Shown one piece after another: positions 9,578 through 20,042 of a stretch of DNA of 64,000 nucleotides. Where the stretch lies: NCBI GenBank assembly GCA_905116865.2, contig CAJHNH020008433.1, forward strand, positions 161,001 through 225,000. The letters are read 5' to 3'. Origin of the DNA: Candidula unifasciata. Lineage: Eukaryota; Mollusca; Gastropoda; Stylommatophora; Geomitridae. The notes under the pieces are model-generated. The model made no database searches and was not told the origin of the DNA. It saw only the letters and a list, made by a program, of their open reading frames with translations. The translations under genes and the position numbers were made by a program. Position 1 is the first letter of the stretch, and every line of letters starts with the position of its first letter.

Positions 9578-10463
9578 CCCTTTTAGCACGGGAAGTTTTT
9601 CAGAGGTCTAGCCAAAAACACAGAGCATTTTTTCAGTGAATTTGGTTATTACTTTATTTAATTGTTTTGAAAGATTTCTGTTATTCTGACCCCTATGAAA
9701 TAATATATCTATTTGAAGGATATAGATTGAAGTTCGTGATTTTCACAATATCGTTAAAATTAATTGATGTATATGCAAATTATCTCATTTGCATATCTAA
9801 AAATAGAAAATATGAATTTGAATTTTCAACTTCAATGCTTGAAACATAAAACTAAAAACAAAAACTTTTTTTATTTGAAATCTTTTTATTGATCTTTGGC
9901 CTTTTTACAAATGTTGTAAGCAATTCAAAAGTCAAAAACAGGTATATATATGTGAAACAGCAATAATATCTTTAGGTGACATGTGTTTTTCACCATCAGT
10001 CAGCACTAGAAATGGATGTGCCGGAGTGTCAACACCTTCGGGTGGATATACCTTGAGCCATGGTTGGGCTGTGGTCTGAACACAACAGCGTCCCCATCTG
10101 ATTCCCACTATTACTACTAACACTAAATCCTGCATCAGTATCAACAGAATTAGTGTCATCACTTGATTCAAATGTTTTATCAACATCAAGTTTAGGGACA
10201 GAAACATACGAGTCAGACATACTTTTAGCGGTTCAGGTCACTATCTAAAAAATTCAACAATTTTCACTTCGATACCAAACACTCGAAAGTCGCCATGTGT
10301 AAAGCTGATACCGCAGTTAATATAAATGAATCACTTTCAGTGCTTCAAAGTAGGAGATTTCTTAGCGGTTCGAGGCGAAACACGATCGGGCCGATCATCG
10401 GCCGTTCCGTGTTTTTGGCCAGACATCCGCCGGCCGATAATCGGCCCGTCCGTGCTAAGAGGG
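9578..10463 (-). mobile_element. piggyBac-like transposon, internally deleted, with TTAA target duplication
   Basis: The 886-bp insert is flanked by TTAA (9574-9577 and 10464-10467) and its ends are inverted repeats CCCTTTTAGCACGG and CCGTGCTAAGAGGG. Subterminal inverted repeats GCCAAAAACAC (9612) and GTGTTTTTGGCC (10409) are also present. TTAA plus ends starting CCC is the piggyBac hallmark. Two 15-bp palindromes, GGCCGATCATCGGCC (10389-10403) and GGCCGATAATCGGCC (10432-10446), lie near the right end. The inside is AT-rich and keeps a short piece of acidic N-terminal protein on the minus strand. It is non-autonomous. Confidence 0.85.
9932..10220 (-). pseudogene. N-terminal remnant of a piggyBac-type transposase
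   Basis: The minus strand begins MSDSYVSVPKLDVDKTFESS and then has DDTNSVDTDAGFSVSSNSGN, a Ser/Asp-rich start like the disordered N-termini of PGBD transposases. In an overlapping frame follow QPWLKVYPPEGVDTPAHPF and DGEKHMSPKDI and a stop. The DDD catalytic domain is missing. The family call rests on the TTAA ends of the surrounding element more than on this peptide. Confidence 0.45.
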
Positions 10464-10904
10464 TTAAGTTGAGAATGTTTATGTTGGTGGATGTTAAATT
10501 GATTGTGTTTCTGTTGTTGGATATTAGGCTGAGTTTGTTTATATTGGTAAATGTTGAGTTGAGGATATTTGTGTGTGTTGGTTGGTATTTGGTGAGTGTG
10601 TTAGCGGATATTGAGTTGATTTATTGGTTGTGGATGAGTTGAATATATTTGTGTTAGTGGTTATTTTCGTTATGTTTTCATAGGTGGATGTCAAGTTGAG
10701 TATGTTTGTATTGTTGGATATTTAGTTGAGTTTGCTTTTGTTGGTGGATGTTAAGTTGTGTATGTGTTGGTGGATTTTGAGCTAAGTGTGTGAGCAGGTA
10801 TGGAGTTGATTGGTGGTGGTTGAGTTGCGTACGTTTGTGTTGATGAATAGTGATTTAATTATGTTTGTGCTGAGGGGTGTAGTGTACATTTATGTAGATG
10901 GATA

Positions 10905-11195
10905 AAGGTAAAAGGTAAAGTCGGAAGATATGGTATAAACCATAAGTTCTGTGCCACCAGTACAGACTGCTGATAAGAAACTGTCTGCCTGTGTCGCCGT
11001 CGGCACAACCTCTTTAGCTACAGCGACATTTCTCCATTTACCCCAGAGTGTTAACTTTGGTACCAATTTCCTAGAGGCTGGGTGAACCCCGGAATCCGTC
11101 CGGTTTCGAACACTGGCTGTGGGCTGCAGCGAGTCACATCTGGATTTGAAAGCGAGTCTCCTATCGACTGCGCTATCGACCCCGGTGGATACTGG
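10905..11195 (-). repeat. tRNA-derived SINE
   Basis: On the minus strand it starts CCGGGGTCGATAGCGCAGTC, an A-box-like segment, followed by GTGTTCGAAACCGG, a near-consensus B box (GGTTCGAANCC). The body runs to about 10905 and ends near AAAGGTAAAGTCGG. It interrupts the tandem repeats of Yap intron 2. Confidence 0.7.
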
Positions 11196-11541
11196 GCAGA
11201 GAGTGTTTGTGTGGCTGGATGTTGAGATTAGTATAGTCATGTTGGATACTGTGTTGAGAATGTGTTGGTGGCTGTTAGGTTAAGAGTGTTTGTGTTGTTT
11301 ATTGGGTTGAGTTTGTTAGCAGATACTGAGTTGGTTAATTTGTGGTTGTTGAGTTAAGTAAGCTTATGTTAAAGGATGTTAAGTTGAATATGTTTGTGAG
11401 ACTTGTAACTGCTAGAGAAAAGTGAAGATGGCAGATGTCACCACTGTGTCTTGTACATTGTTACCCGGCTAAAATTAAGGCTTTTATAGAATGGCCTTGG
11501 TTTGAGAAAAAAACAACAACAAATGTTTCTTCTGTTGACAG

Positions 11542-11622
11542 GTGGGATGGGGACAAGCTACAGCCTGCCTAGAACACCAGACTTTCTCGGGAACATGGAA
11601 GACATGGACACTCAGGATGGGG
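11542..11622 (+). CDS. YAP/TAZ orthologue, exon with PRTPDFL / EDMDT block
   Basis: After TTCTGTTGACAG the exon completes the split glycine codon and reads GMGTSYSLPRTPDFLGNMED then MDTQDG. This matches human YAP [20 protein letters not shown] then DTGD, part of the C-terminal transactivation region. It ends at 11622 before GTAAGC with one base left over, the phase needed by the next exon. At 27 residues it is short, but the motif order and phases make the call strong. Confidence 0.92.
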
Positions 11623-11699
11623 GTAAGCTTGGCTGGACTGCTACAGCTAACATTATAAGTCCTCCTTCACTTTTTCTGTCTTCTGATTGCCCACATTGA

Positions 11700-11975
11700 T
11701 GTAGACGTTTGACCACCTGATATTCAAATCCCTTTATATTTCATAGTTTTCCCTGTATGGGTTTCGGTACTCCATTGTGTGGAAAACAAGAAAAAAAACC
11801 ACTCTTCTCCCCCCCCCCCCCCCTTTCCATCCCCACCTTACAAAAGCATGTTGTATGAGTAGACTAATTGGAGGCTTTCTTCGGAGTCTGAGTTTCATTC
11901 GCCTGAGAGGCAAGGGACCTACTGTTTGCTAGAGTTTACTTACAGGCAGTGAACATGAATAAACCCAGAAGATAT
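11700..11975 (+). repeat. SINE family A, sense copy
   Basis: Has the tRNA-like B box ATTCAAATCCC near 11725, then GGGTTTCGGTACTCCATTGT, a C run at 11811, AAAGCATGTTGTATGAGTAG and CGCCTGAGAGGCAAGGGACC. The 3' part is diverged. Compare the better copies at 18240, 51000 and 53975. Confidence 0.7.
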
Positions 11976-12120
11976 TTTATAGTTGATATCTGTGGCTTAA
12001 GTGTTTGTAATGCAGTTTTTCATAGAGTGAGTTCTGGGGTGGGGGTGGCGGAATAGATCCCCTGCTCCCCAACAAGAATGTGTAAAGGACAGCTAATTAG
12101 GATTTCGAAAGATATGGTTT

Positions 12121-12395
12121 TTCTTCTTCTTTGCGTTCACCAGCTGTACACTCTGGCGGAAGGTTCTGGTTGCTCGTCCACTACCGAACTGCAGTCCTGC
12201 TCCAGATGCTGAGTGTTGCGTTAGCATCAGTTTTACAGATCTCATTCTCTTGAATACAGACTGTTGGTTCCTTGCCTCTCCGGCAGATGCACTCCGACTT
12301 CAAAGTAAGCTCTCCAATTAGTCGACTCTTACGACATGCTTTTGGGGAGGCAGTGGGTCTATTCTTGTTTTCCCCACAATGAGGCCCCGAGATAT
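12121..12395 (-). repeat. SINE family A, antisense copy
   Basis: Read on the + strand it starts TTCTTCTTCTTTGCGTTCAC, the complement of the GAA-rich tail, then CAGCTGTACACTCTGGCGGA, CCTCTCCGGCAGATGCACTC, GTCGACTCTTACGACATGCT and ends CCCCACAATGAGGCCCCG. It is nearly full length without the tRNA-like head. Confidence 0.85.
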
Positions 12396-12629
12396 GGTTC
12401 TGACTTTAGGGCTGCCCTGATAAAATGGACAGTTGTGCTTGATCAATGTTGAATTTGTACTTCACTTACAAAGGATTCACTTACCTGCTTCATTTATGTA
12501 ATTGTTACTGTAGTATGCATCTGACGAGATACAGCAAAATATGCCAGACAGTAAATTGTGCAGTCTATTGTTTGTGTCTTCCTTGTTCATATTGGGAGTT
12601 GGCTGAAATGTTAAGTAGGACATTTGTTT

Positions 12630-12740
12630 TGATATTACAGCCTTGCTGTAAACCACAACACATTGTGCCTGCTGCCCCTTTAAAGGCAAACAGAAGAGGA
12701 AGAAAACTGTTTTACAATTCTGACACCGTGGGGTTTGAAG
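12630..12740 (+). repeat. Dispersed repeat with AAACCACAACACA motif, copy 1
   Basis: CTTGCTGTAAACCACAACAC followed by TGTGCCTGCTGCCCCTTTAA and GAAGAGGAAGAAAACTG recurs, diverged, at 18125-18210 and 28550-28635 (GTCACAACACAGTGTGCCAA). It is a short dispersed repeat of unknown type. Confidence 0.55.
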
Positions 12741-12769
12741 TCAGCTGCAGGTAGTTTGGTAGCAGACCA

Positions 12770-14040
12770 CTTTGTGTTGACTATGACATTGGTATAAGTG
12801 TCAAACCATTAAAAAAAAAAGCAATGGTGAATTACTGAACAAGAAATTAACTTAGTAAAACCACAAACCAGATAGGGAATGTTACAGTAGTTTGCAGCTT
12901 CCTGTAACAAAACATGCACCTAAATTATACATATACATACACACACATATGAAGACATGCGCACGCACACACACATTCTTTTATATACTTTTTTTAAATT
13001 TTGAATTTATTGGTTTAAGTCTTCATTGTTGCTTGGCTTTCAGAATTTATATGTTGTCCATTTTGCACTTACAAAATACAATGGTACTTTGGTATACATA
13101 CTACAGATTTTCACATAAGAGATCAAGGGAGAATGATAAATCTGTTTTCATGAACAAATCTGACTGTTTTTGGCATGTTATACATTGATGGGGTTGTATA
13201 CAATAAAATAATTTATATACTGCTTAATACTGAAATAAATACCAGTAAATTCAAAAGCTTTTGATGAGATAAATGAAAATGAAAGTCACTTTACCTTCTT
13301 GAGAAGAGTTGGGTACCAACTAGGATGGTACTGAGAAAGGGGGAGGAGGTGATGTTATTGTTTGGAGAAGAATCCCCTTCCAGTAAAAGTTGAGGAATCT
13401 GTCTCTTCTCGCTACTTGGACCTCGTCGAGGTTCATCAGGTTTGACTTTCACTAAAATCTGTTCAAAGAATTTTGCTTCTGCCTTTTCCTCAGGATGATT
13501 TTAGAAATGTGTGACATTGTCTGGTCATTCTAGACAGTGCTATTACGTTTTGGGTTGGGGGGGGGGGGGGGGGGGGGGGTATGTCTCTGCAGAGTCATTG
13601 ACATCTATCTGTGGCTTTGTCTCAAGATAGGTCAACAAAAATGCTGCACCGTGTCATGACTAATTTTGACTCATACAAGTTTGAATTCCAAATGAAGGTA
13701 AAACACCAAGCAAAACAGGATGTTTACCAAGTTCAAAGCGAACATATACCGAGGTACCCCTGTCCTTTTCCTGTGTCTTCCTGCTCCTTATCTATGTATT
13801 TTCTCCCAAAACCACCAATGCCTAGAATGGCAGGCATTGTATCTTGTGCTCACAGGATCTTGCATCGCTCAGATCAGAAGCATATCATGGAATCTTTGCC
13901 TAGCACATTTGGGTGTGCAGTTTAATTTCTAAGCAGGCATAGATTTGCTGCTCCTGCTGCCCACCTAGGCAGTGAGCTACTTTATGATACAAGTGGACAT
14001 GGTGAAGGCTCTCTGGGATTAAGTGAACAGTACCTCTCTA
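12770..14040. other. Yap intron, no gene seen
   Basis: AT-rich intronic sequence with a CA/GT-type tract near 12935-12975 and a 24-base G run near 13557-13580. Short open frames here match no family I know. Confidence 0.55.
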
Positions 14041-14046
14041 TGGATC

Positions 14047-14350
14047 TGGGAGCCCCATTTTAGGGGGGGGGGGGAAGAAGAATAGACCCACTACTCCCCT
14101 CCCATAGCAAACAGGTTGTAAAATGTGACTGATTAGGGATATTTCCTTCAGAGTTGGAGTGCATTTGCCTGAGAGACAAGGAACCTACAAACTGCATACA
14201 AATGAGCCAGATCTGTACAATTGATGTGCATGCAAAACTAGAAGTTCTAGCACAAGACCAAAGTCAAGACCTTGTTGAATAACCGGAACTTTCCGCCAAT
14301 TGCAGCTTGTAAATGTGAGGAAGAAGTGAACAGTGCAACAGAACATCCAT
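14047..14350 (+). repeat. SINE family A, sense copy
   Basis: GGGAGCCCCATTTTAGG, a G run and AGAAGAATAGACCCACTACT are followed by GAGTTGGAGTGCATTTGCCT, GAGAGACAAGGAACCTACAA and GGAACTTTCCGCCAATTGCA, ending in GAAGAAGTGAA. Moderately diverged. Confidence 0.8.
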
Positions 14351-14544
14351 ATTTGGAGAGAATGATTCAGCTGGGGGTCCAGTTGATTTGCTTCTCACAG
14401 GAAAATGTCATTAGGATTTTAAATCAGGTTGCAACTGGGACCTCTTTTCATTAATAACTAATTCTCTTCACCTCAAAGTCCTTGTGAAAATACAAACCTA
14501 CTGAGATGATACTCTTCAAATATAACAATCATTCATATCTTTAG

Positions 14545-14775
14545 GACAGAACCAGTGCTAAATTACACAGACAACGATTCAAATGGTTTGGATATGTGTC
14601 AAGACTACGAGAAGATAGTGTACAACAGAGAGCCATGTCACTTAGTCATAGTGGAAGCAGAGCTAGTGGTGGACAGATGAAATACCAGCATCTATGTAGC
14701 ACAGCCCAGGGCTCACACCAGATGTCTTCAGAATGTGATGCTGAAAGGCAGATCAGGACTGTAGAAGAGAAGAGA
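14545..14775 (+). pseudogene. LINE relic, C-terminal fragment
   Basis: RFKWFGYVSRLREDSVQQRA resembles the 'LKWLGHV.RM.D....RA' block of LINE RTs, as in the fragment at 8379. Later frame-shifted residues include MSSECDAERQIRTVEEKRIH. It is a small decayed fragment in a Yap intron. Confidence 0.5.
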
Positions 14776-14834
14776 ATACACATGCATGATCTTTTTTTTT
14801 TTTTTTCATTTACCTTCAGAAGGGCAGTTTGCAC

Positions 14835-14995
14835 TCTGTGTTGTGGTTTACAATTAGGTAGCGATATCTGCCTGCAGCTTTCAGCCTAACATATCCGATT
14901 CCAACAAAACACTAATTAGTCGCCTTTTGTGACATGCTTGTTTGGTGGGCATGCCCCCCCCCCCCCCCATTAAATAGGGCCCCGAAACCCACACA
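14835..14995 (-). repeat. SINE family A, antisense partial copy
   Basis: Contains ACACTAATTAGTCGCCTTTT, GTGACATGCTTGTTTGGTGG, a C run at 14954 and GGGCCCCGAAACCCACAC, the conserved core and head of family A. The 3' half is missing or too diverged to see. Confidence 0.7.
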
Positions 14996-15659
14996 CACAC
15001 AAAACATTTGATTTCTCATCTTTTTTGTGAAAACAGGTTTGCTAGGAGCTGATCATCAGATAGTAAAACAGAAAGCTAATTTTCAAACAGCCTAATTTGT
15101 TTATCCATGAAGTAGCCATTTAAATGATACTTTTTTTTAAACATTGCTATCTATTATTATTTGGTAGGCACTATGTATATCTGTATTAGAAAGCACACCC
15201 TTCTACCACCATGAGAAATCATGGCTTAGAATAACCCTCTCTCCCAGATTTTGTTTCTTCAGCTTTTACTGGTTCTGGTTGACACAATGTCTTTGGAAAA
15301 TGCTTAGTACGTTTGTATAATTTGTATAAGAACTTTGGTACTGGCTGCAACTGCATACTGTTTCAATACGGTTGGTATGATTATATTTACCCCACATTTT
15401 TTGTACAGCTGTTATTTGGGTATTTTTTTTTTTTACTATACCAAAGTCCTTTGAGTGTAGTTTTGGCAGTTGTCATCTGGGTGCATTTTAAGGCTCTTAT
15501 TTGTCACTTTACCATATCCCAGAGGCACGCATGTGAAATCCTACTCCAGCTACACAGGGCTGAGCCCCCACTGATTTCTTTATAGTGTTGTCCTTGTCTC
15601 ATGCATTACATTATCTGTGGTGTTTACTCAGTTTAATCGAGGAGCACTCTTTGGAACGC

Positions 15660-15745
15660 TTGTTATGATTGTCATTGTTTAATTATTTGACTGTTTATCC
15701 AGAACTGTTTATCATTGTATAATTATTTGACTGTTTATCTGGAAC
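15660..15745 (+). repeat. ~42-bp direct duplication at the splice acceptor of Yap exon 4
   Basis: AATTATTTGACTGTTTATCC (15681) recurs as AATTATTTGACTGTTTATCT (15721). The first copy has a CCAG acceptor-like AG; in the second this is CTGG. Using the first AG would put a stop within seven codons, so the functional acceptor must lie downstream. Confidence 0.8.
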
Positions 15746-15751
15746 CAAAAG

Positions 15752-15861
15752 GCCCCAAACTTCAAGGTCAGTCAGATTTTGGCAGCATGGATATGGCAGG
15801 AGTTGGTGATGTGGTTGACCATCTTACCATGGACTCAGAAGACCTGGTTCCAAGCCTACAA
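15752..15861 (+). CDS. YAP/TAZ orthologue, acidic activation-domain exon
   Basis: Reads (G)PKLQGQSDFGSMDMAGVGD then VVDHLTMDSEDLVPSLQ. The end SEDLVPSLQ aligns with human YAP GEELMPSLQ, shortly before the C-terminus. The donor CTACAA|GTAAGC after 15861 leaves phase 0. The start is less certain: an acceptor before 15752 (CCAAAAG) keeps phase 1 but has a poor pyrimidine tract, and an AG before 15767 keeps the same phase. The 5' edge may therefore move by 15 bases. Confidence 0.85.
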
Positions 15862-16254
15862 GTAAGCTTGTTTCAAATACCATTTCTGCACATTCACAGT
15901 GTTAAATGTATTTGTTAGAGGGCTGCCTTATATGTTTTTCTTTCAGTGGTATTCTTTGGAACGTCCCCAGAAACCATACTGCCATAAGATGTTTCTTAGC
16001 TTGTCAACTTATTGTCCACATTTCACATGTATACATGATACAGGTAGCATACTTTTCTTGGCATCTTTTCAGACGACATTTTCCCAGTTCTGTCCTTTTT
16101 GGCACTGCCAGCAGTAACTTTGATGAGCATAACCAGTGTCACTTTAGTTGTATCCTTTCCAACCATTGGGAACTTGAGACTATGACCAAATACTTTTGGC
16201 TGCTTTTGAGCTCACTGTACCACCTGCTTTCATGGTTTCATATAACCTTTTTTA

Positions 16255-17058
<804 letters not shown>

Positions 17059-17204
17059 AATTGCTTCCACTTAGTTACCTGGTTTATGTTTAAAAGATGT
17101 CAGGTTTATGTTTAAAAATTATCTGGTTTATGTTAAATTCCTGTCACTTCGGTTACTGCCAGTGGAGTCTGATGTGTTATACCCTCACAGAACTAGGCCA
17201 TGGC

Positions 17205-17325
17205 ATATGAAGTCTCTTCTTCTTTACATTCACCAGCTGTAAACTCTGGCAGAAAGTTATGTTTGCTTGTCCACTTCAGGACTTTGGTCCTGTTCCAGGA
17301 CTATTCCACTACTGTCGGAGCAGGC
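17205..17325 (-). repeat. SINE family A, antisense 3' fragment
   Basis: CTTCTTTACATTCACCAGCT, GTAAACTCTGGCAGAAAGTT and GTCCTGTTCCAGGAC match the 3' third of family A on the opposite strand. It breaks off at the start of the 70-bp array. Confidence 0.75.
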
Positions 17326-17880
17326 AAGCCACTACAGCTTGTCTCTTCACATTCAGCCTCAAGAATTTGTCATAGGATTGCATTTTCTCCCCAAGCCACT
17401 GCAGCTCATTGTCACTTCACTTTCAGCCTCAAGAATTTGTCACAGGATTGCATTTTCTCCCCAAGCCACTGCAGCTCATTGTCACTTCACTTTCAGCCCC
17501 AAGAATCTGTCATAGGATTTAATTTTCTCCCCAAGCCACTGCAGCTCATTGTCACTTCACTTTCAGCCACAAGAATCTATCATAGGATTTAATTTTCTCC
17601 CCAAGCCACTGCAGCTCATTGTCACTTCACTTTCAGCCACAAGAATCTATCATAGGATTTAATTTTCTCCCCAAGCCACTGCAGCTCATTGTCACTTCAC
17701 TTTCAGCCACAAGAATCTATCATAGGATTTAATTTTCTCCCCAAGCCACTGCAGCTCATTGTCACTTCACTTTCAGCCACAAGAATCTATCATAGGATTT
17801 AATTTTCTCCCCAAGCCACTGCAGCTCATTGTCACTTCACTTTCAGCCTCAAGAATCTGTCATAGGATTGCATTTTCCCC
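17325..17880 (+). repeat. 70-bp minisatellite, about 8 copies, in the last Yap intron
   Basis: Units contain CCAAGCCACTGCAGCTCATT, GTCACTTCACTTTCAGCC and AGAATCTATCATAGGATTTA. The period is exactly 70 bp from about 17391 to 17811. Central units are nearly identical and edge units more diverged. Confidence 0.95.
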
Positions 17881-17944
17881 CCAGGCTCATTGGGGTCAAA
17901 TAGACACACTTGCTCCCTTACAGGCATGTATTGAAGGGGGAGAG

Positions 17945-18082
17945 GGGCTGAATATAGCTGTGCCATAAATATGGCCTAAGCGGCTGAAAGGGGTTCCTGG
18001 TGTCTCTCCGCGGGTGATCCTCATCCGCATGCTGGCACTTTGTGTAACTGGGTGTTTATCGTTTGTGTGATGTCCAAGTGGG
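17945..18082 (+). repeat. Dispersed ~140-bp repeat D, copy 1
   Basis: Contains GAATATAGCTGTGCCATAAA, GCGGCTGAAAGGGGTTCCTG, GGTGATCCTCATCCGCATGC and GTGTTTATCGTTTGTGTGAT. Close copies lie at 41938-42075 (+) and 63308-63425 (-). No terminal repeats or promoter boxes are seen, and at two sites it abuts sequence shared with other repeats. Confidence 0.8.
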
Positions 18083-18239
18083 TCACAGCAAGCAATTTGT
18101 GCATGTTGCGTTGAAAGGCAGTTTGTGCAGCCTGTCTGTAAACCACAACACAGTGTGTCGACTGCCCCTTTTATGGGTGAACACAGAACAAAAAGAAGAC
18201 GGCTTTTACCTTTTTACCCAACACATAGTGCTTCATGTA

Positions 18240-18590
18240 TTTTCCAGGTGGTCTAAAGGTCTTGAATTCAAATCACATTTGCAACCTCTCATGTGGGTTC
18301 CGGGGCTCTATTATAGGGAAAACAAGAATAGACCCACTGCCTACCTAAAAGCATGTCATAAGAATCTACTGGGAGCTTCCTTCGAAGTTGGAGTGCATCT
18401 GCCTGAGAGGCCAGAAACCAGCAGTCTGCATGCATACAAATGAGTCAGATCCGTAAAATTGGTGCACACGCGACACTCGGGTTCTGGAACAGGACTGCAG
18501 TCCAAAAAGTGGATGAGCAACCAGAATTTTCCGCCAGAGTTTACAGTTGGTGAACGCAAAGAAGAAGAAGAAAAAGCAGACATCTGCAAC
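18240..18590 (+). repeat. SINE family A, near full-length sense copy
   Basis: The head has GAATTCAAATCAC, a degenerate B box. Then come GTGGGTTCCGGGGCTCTATT, AACAAGAATAGACCCACTGC, AAAGCATGTCATAAGAATCT, GAGTGCATCTGCCTGAGAGG, ACTCGGGTTCTGGAACAGGA and GGTGAACGCAAAGAAGAAGA. It serves as the reference copy: tRNA-like head, conserved core and a LINE-like GAA-rich tail. Confidence 0.85.
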
Positions 18591-18644
18591 AAGGCATGTT
18601 TTTTTTAACTGACTTTGGATTCCTGGTCAAACTGGCAAAAAATA

Positions 18645-18785
18645 GTCATCAGGAAATTCCTGGGAAGTAAATGCAGTCAGTCGACATGATGTCGACCACA
18701 CTGTCAGTCCCATGCTGATTGGTCCTTAGAATGTTTGTCTAGCACCATATGCCTTTTGTGCCAATGACCTGACAAGGGTTTCTTT
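18645..18785 (+). repeat. SINE family B, 3' part
   Basis: TTCCTGGGAAGTAAATGCAG, GATGTCGACCACACTGTCAG, CCATGCTGATTGGTCCTTAG and GCACCATATGCC match the body of family B. It ends about 30 bases before the last Yap exon. Confidence 0.7.
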
Positions 18786-18814
18786 CTACTGACTGACTGA
18801 CTTCTATTTTTCAG

Positions 18815-18892
18815 GAGGAAATCAACAGTGAACTTCTGAAAGATGTAGAGAGAGTGTTAGGCAACAAAGACAATCCATTGACTTGGTTGTGA
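18815..18892 (+). CDS. YAP/TAZ orthologue, terminal exon with PDZ-binding C-terminus
   Basis: After TTCTATTTTTCAG the exon reads EEINSELLKDVERVLGNKDN then PLTWL and TGA (18890-18892). It aligns with the human YAP end (EALSSDILNDMESVLAAT... FLTWL): an acidic amphipathic helix (SELLKDVERVL) followed by the invariant -LTWL, the C-terminal PDZ ligand that aids membrane and nuclear targeting. Phase 0 entry matches the preceding donor. This fixes the strand, the end of the coding sequence and the family. Confidence 0.95.
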   Translation, partial: EEINSELLKDVERVLGNKDNPLTWL

Positions 18893-20042
18893 GATCCTAG
18901 AGAGACGTTTTATTTGAATTATCCTGAATTTGTCATCAGTACCAGACTCCAGACTATACCATACACCTACCTGTACGTGTCCCAGAGACCGCAGCGGCTG
19001 CACCTGCACTGGCTGTATCAAAATGATGCTTGCTGCACTCAGTATCGAGGCCTCACCTCGGTCATTATCTGTCACCCATCTCATTGACTTGTTGTTTCGA
19101 TTTCAGACAAAAATGCAGTTTATTGAATACGTGACAATATTACCAAATGGGTTCATATTCCTTACATGTTAAACACATAATCATGCCTGGAAAAAGTACA
19201 TATTATGTCATTTAACAGTTTTTCAAATAATCTATTTGTATCTATTTCATTCTATCAAATATATTCATTTGTATAAGTTCGATATTTCTACATATTTTCA
19301 TAAAGAAGGGGAAAAAGAGAATGTCTAGACTTTTTATAATGGTCATTCTGTTTTTTTTTAAGCATTTAAGATAAATTGTTCATATATAAGGAGCTCGTCT
19401 ACTGTGATTTCCTTTATTTCTATTCCTTTTGTGTGTTTCGCAGAATTTCAAGTGTTTCGCAGAATTTCAGTATTAAGGTTTATTATATGGACTTACTCTG
19501 TATGAATGAAATGTTTGCAAACTTTGCAGTTGTGGCTTTTCTCAGAAAAATTGATTGGGCGCCACTCCTATCAAATTAAATTCACATATTTTGCATTAGA
19601 TCTGCCTTGAAAATATGATCGCTGTATGACCTTAAGTCTCCTGATAAAGCAGTTTTTCTTTTGGGGGGTATTAACTGTTTAACACAATTGCTAGTTTAAC
19701 ACCTCCCGTTCCAGAATATGTGTACATTAAAGTAACAATCTTTGAGTGTTAGTGGGTTTAAATAATACACCTATGGAACAGAAGTCATGTAACATAAACT
19801 CGATTCGTATAACAGGAAATGGAACATAAATTGTTAAAATCATTATACAGTGTGAAGAGCGATCAATAATCACATATTGTAAATTATCTGACACTGAAAA
19901 AATTAAAAACTTTTAGAGTAAATTGAGAAATTTGCCTTAAACAAAAACCTTTTTTTGGGTCTGTTAATTTTTTAAAATTGAAAATTGACTTTACAAAAAA
20001 AAAAAAAGTTCATACATTACCATGAAAACTACACTGGAGATA

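Larger units (their letters stand above)
9280..11400 (+). repeat. Degenerate GTTTGTGTTGGTGGATGTTGAG-type repeats filling Yap intron 2
   Basis: The intron between the degron and PRTPDFL exons consists largely of diverged ~36-bp units containing TGTTTGTGTTGG, TGGATGTTGAGTTGA or TGGATATTGAG. The array is interrupted by a piggyBac-like element at 9578-10463 and by a tRNA-derived SINE at about 10905-11195. Several units carry GGATGTTAAG, the natural TTAA target site used by the inserted element. Confidence 0.8.

Noticed and set aside
15703..15751. Acceptor at 15702 for the fourth Yap exon
   Set aside because: In the required phase it meets TAA within seven codons.
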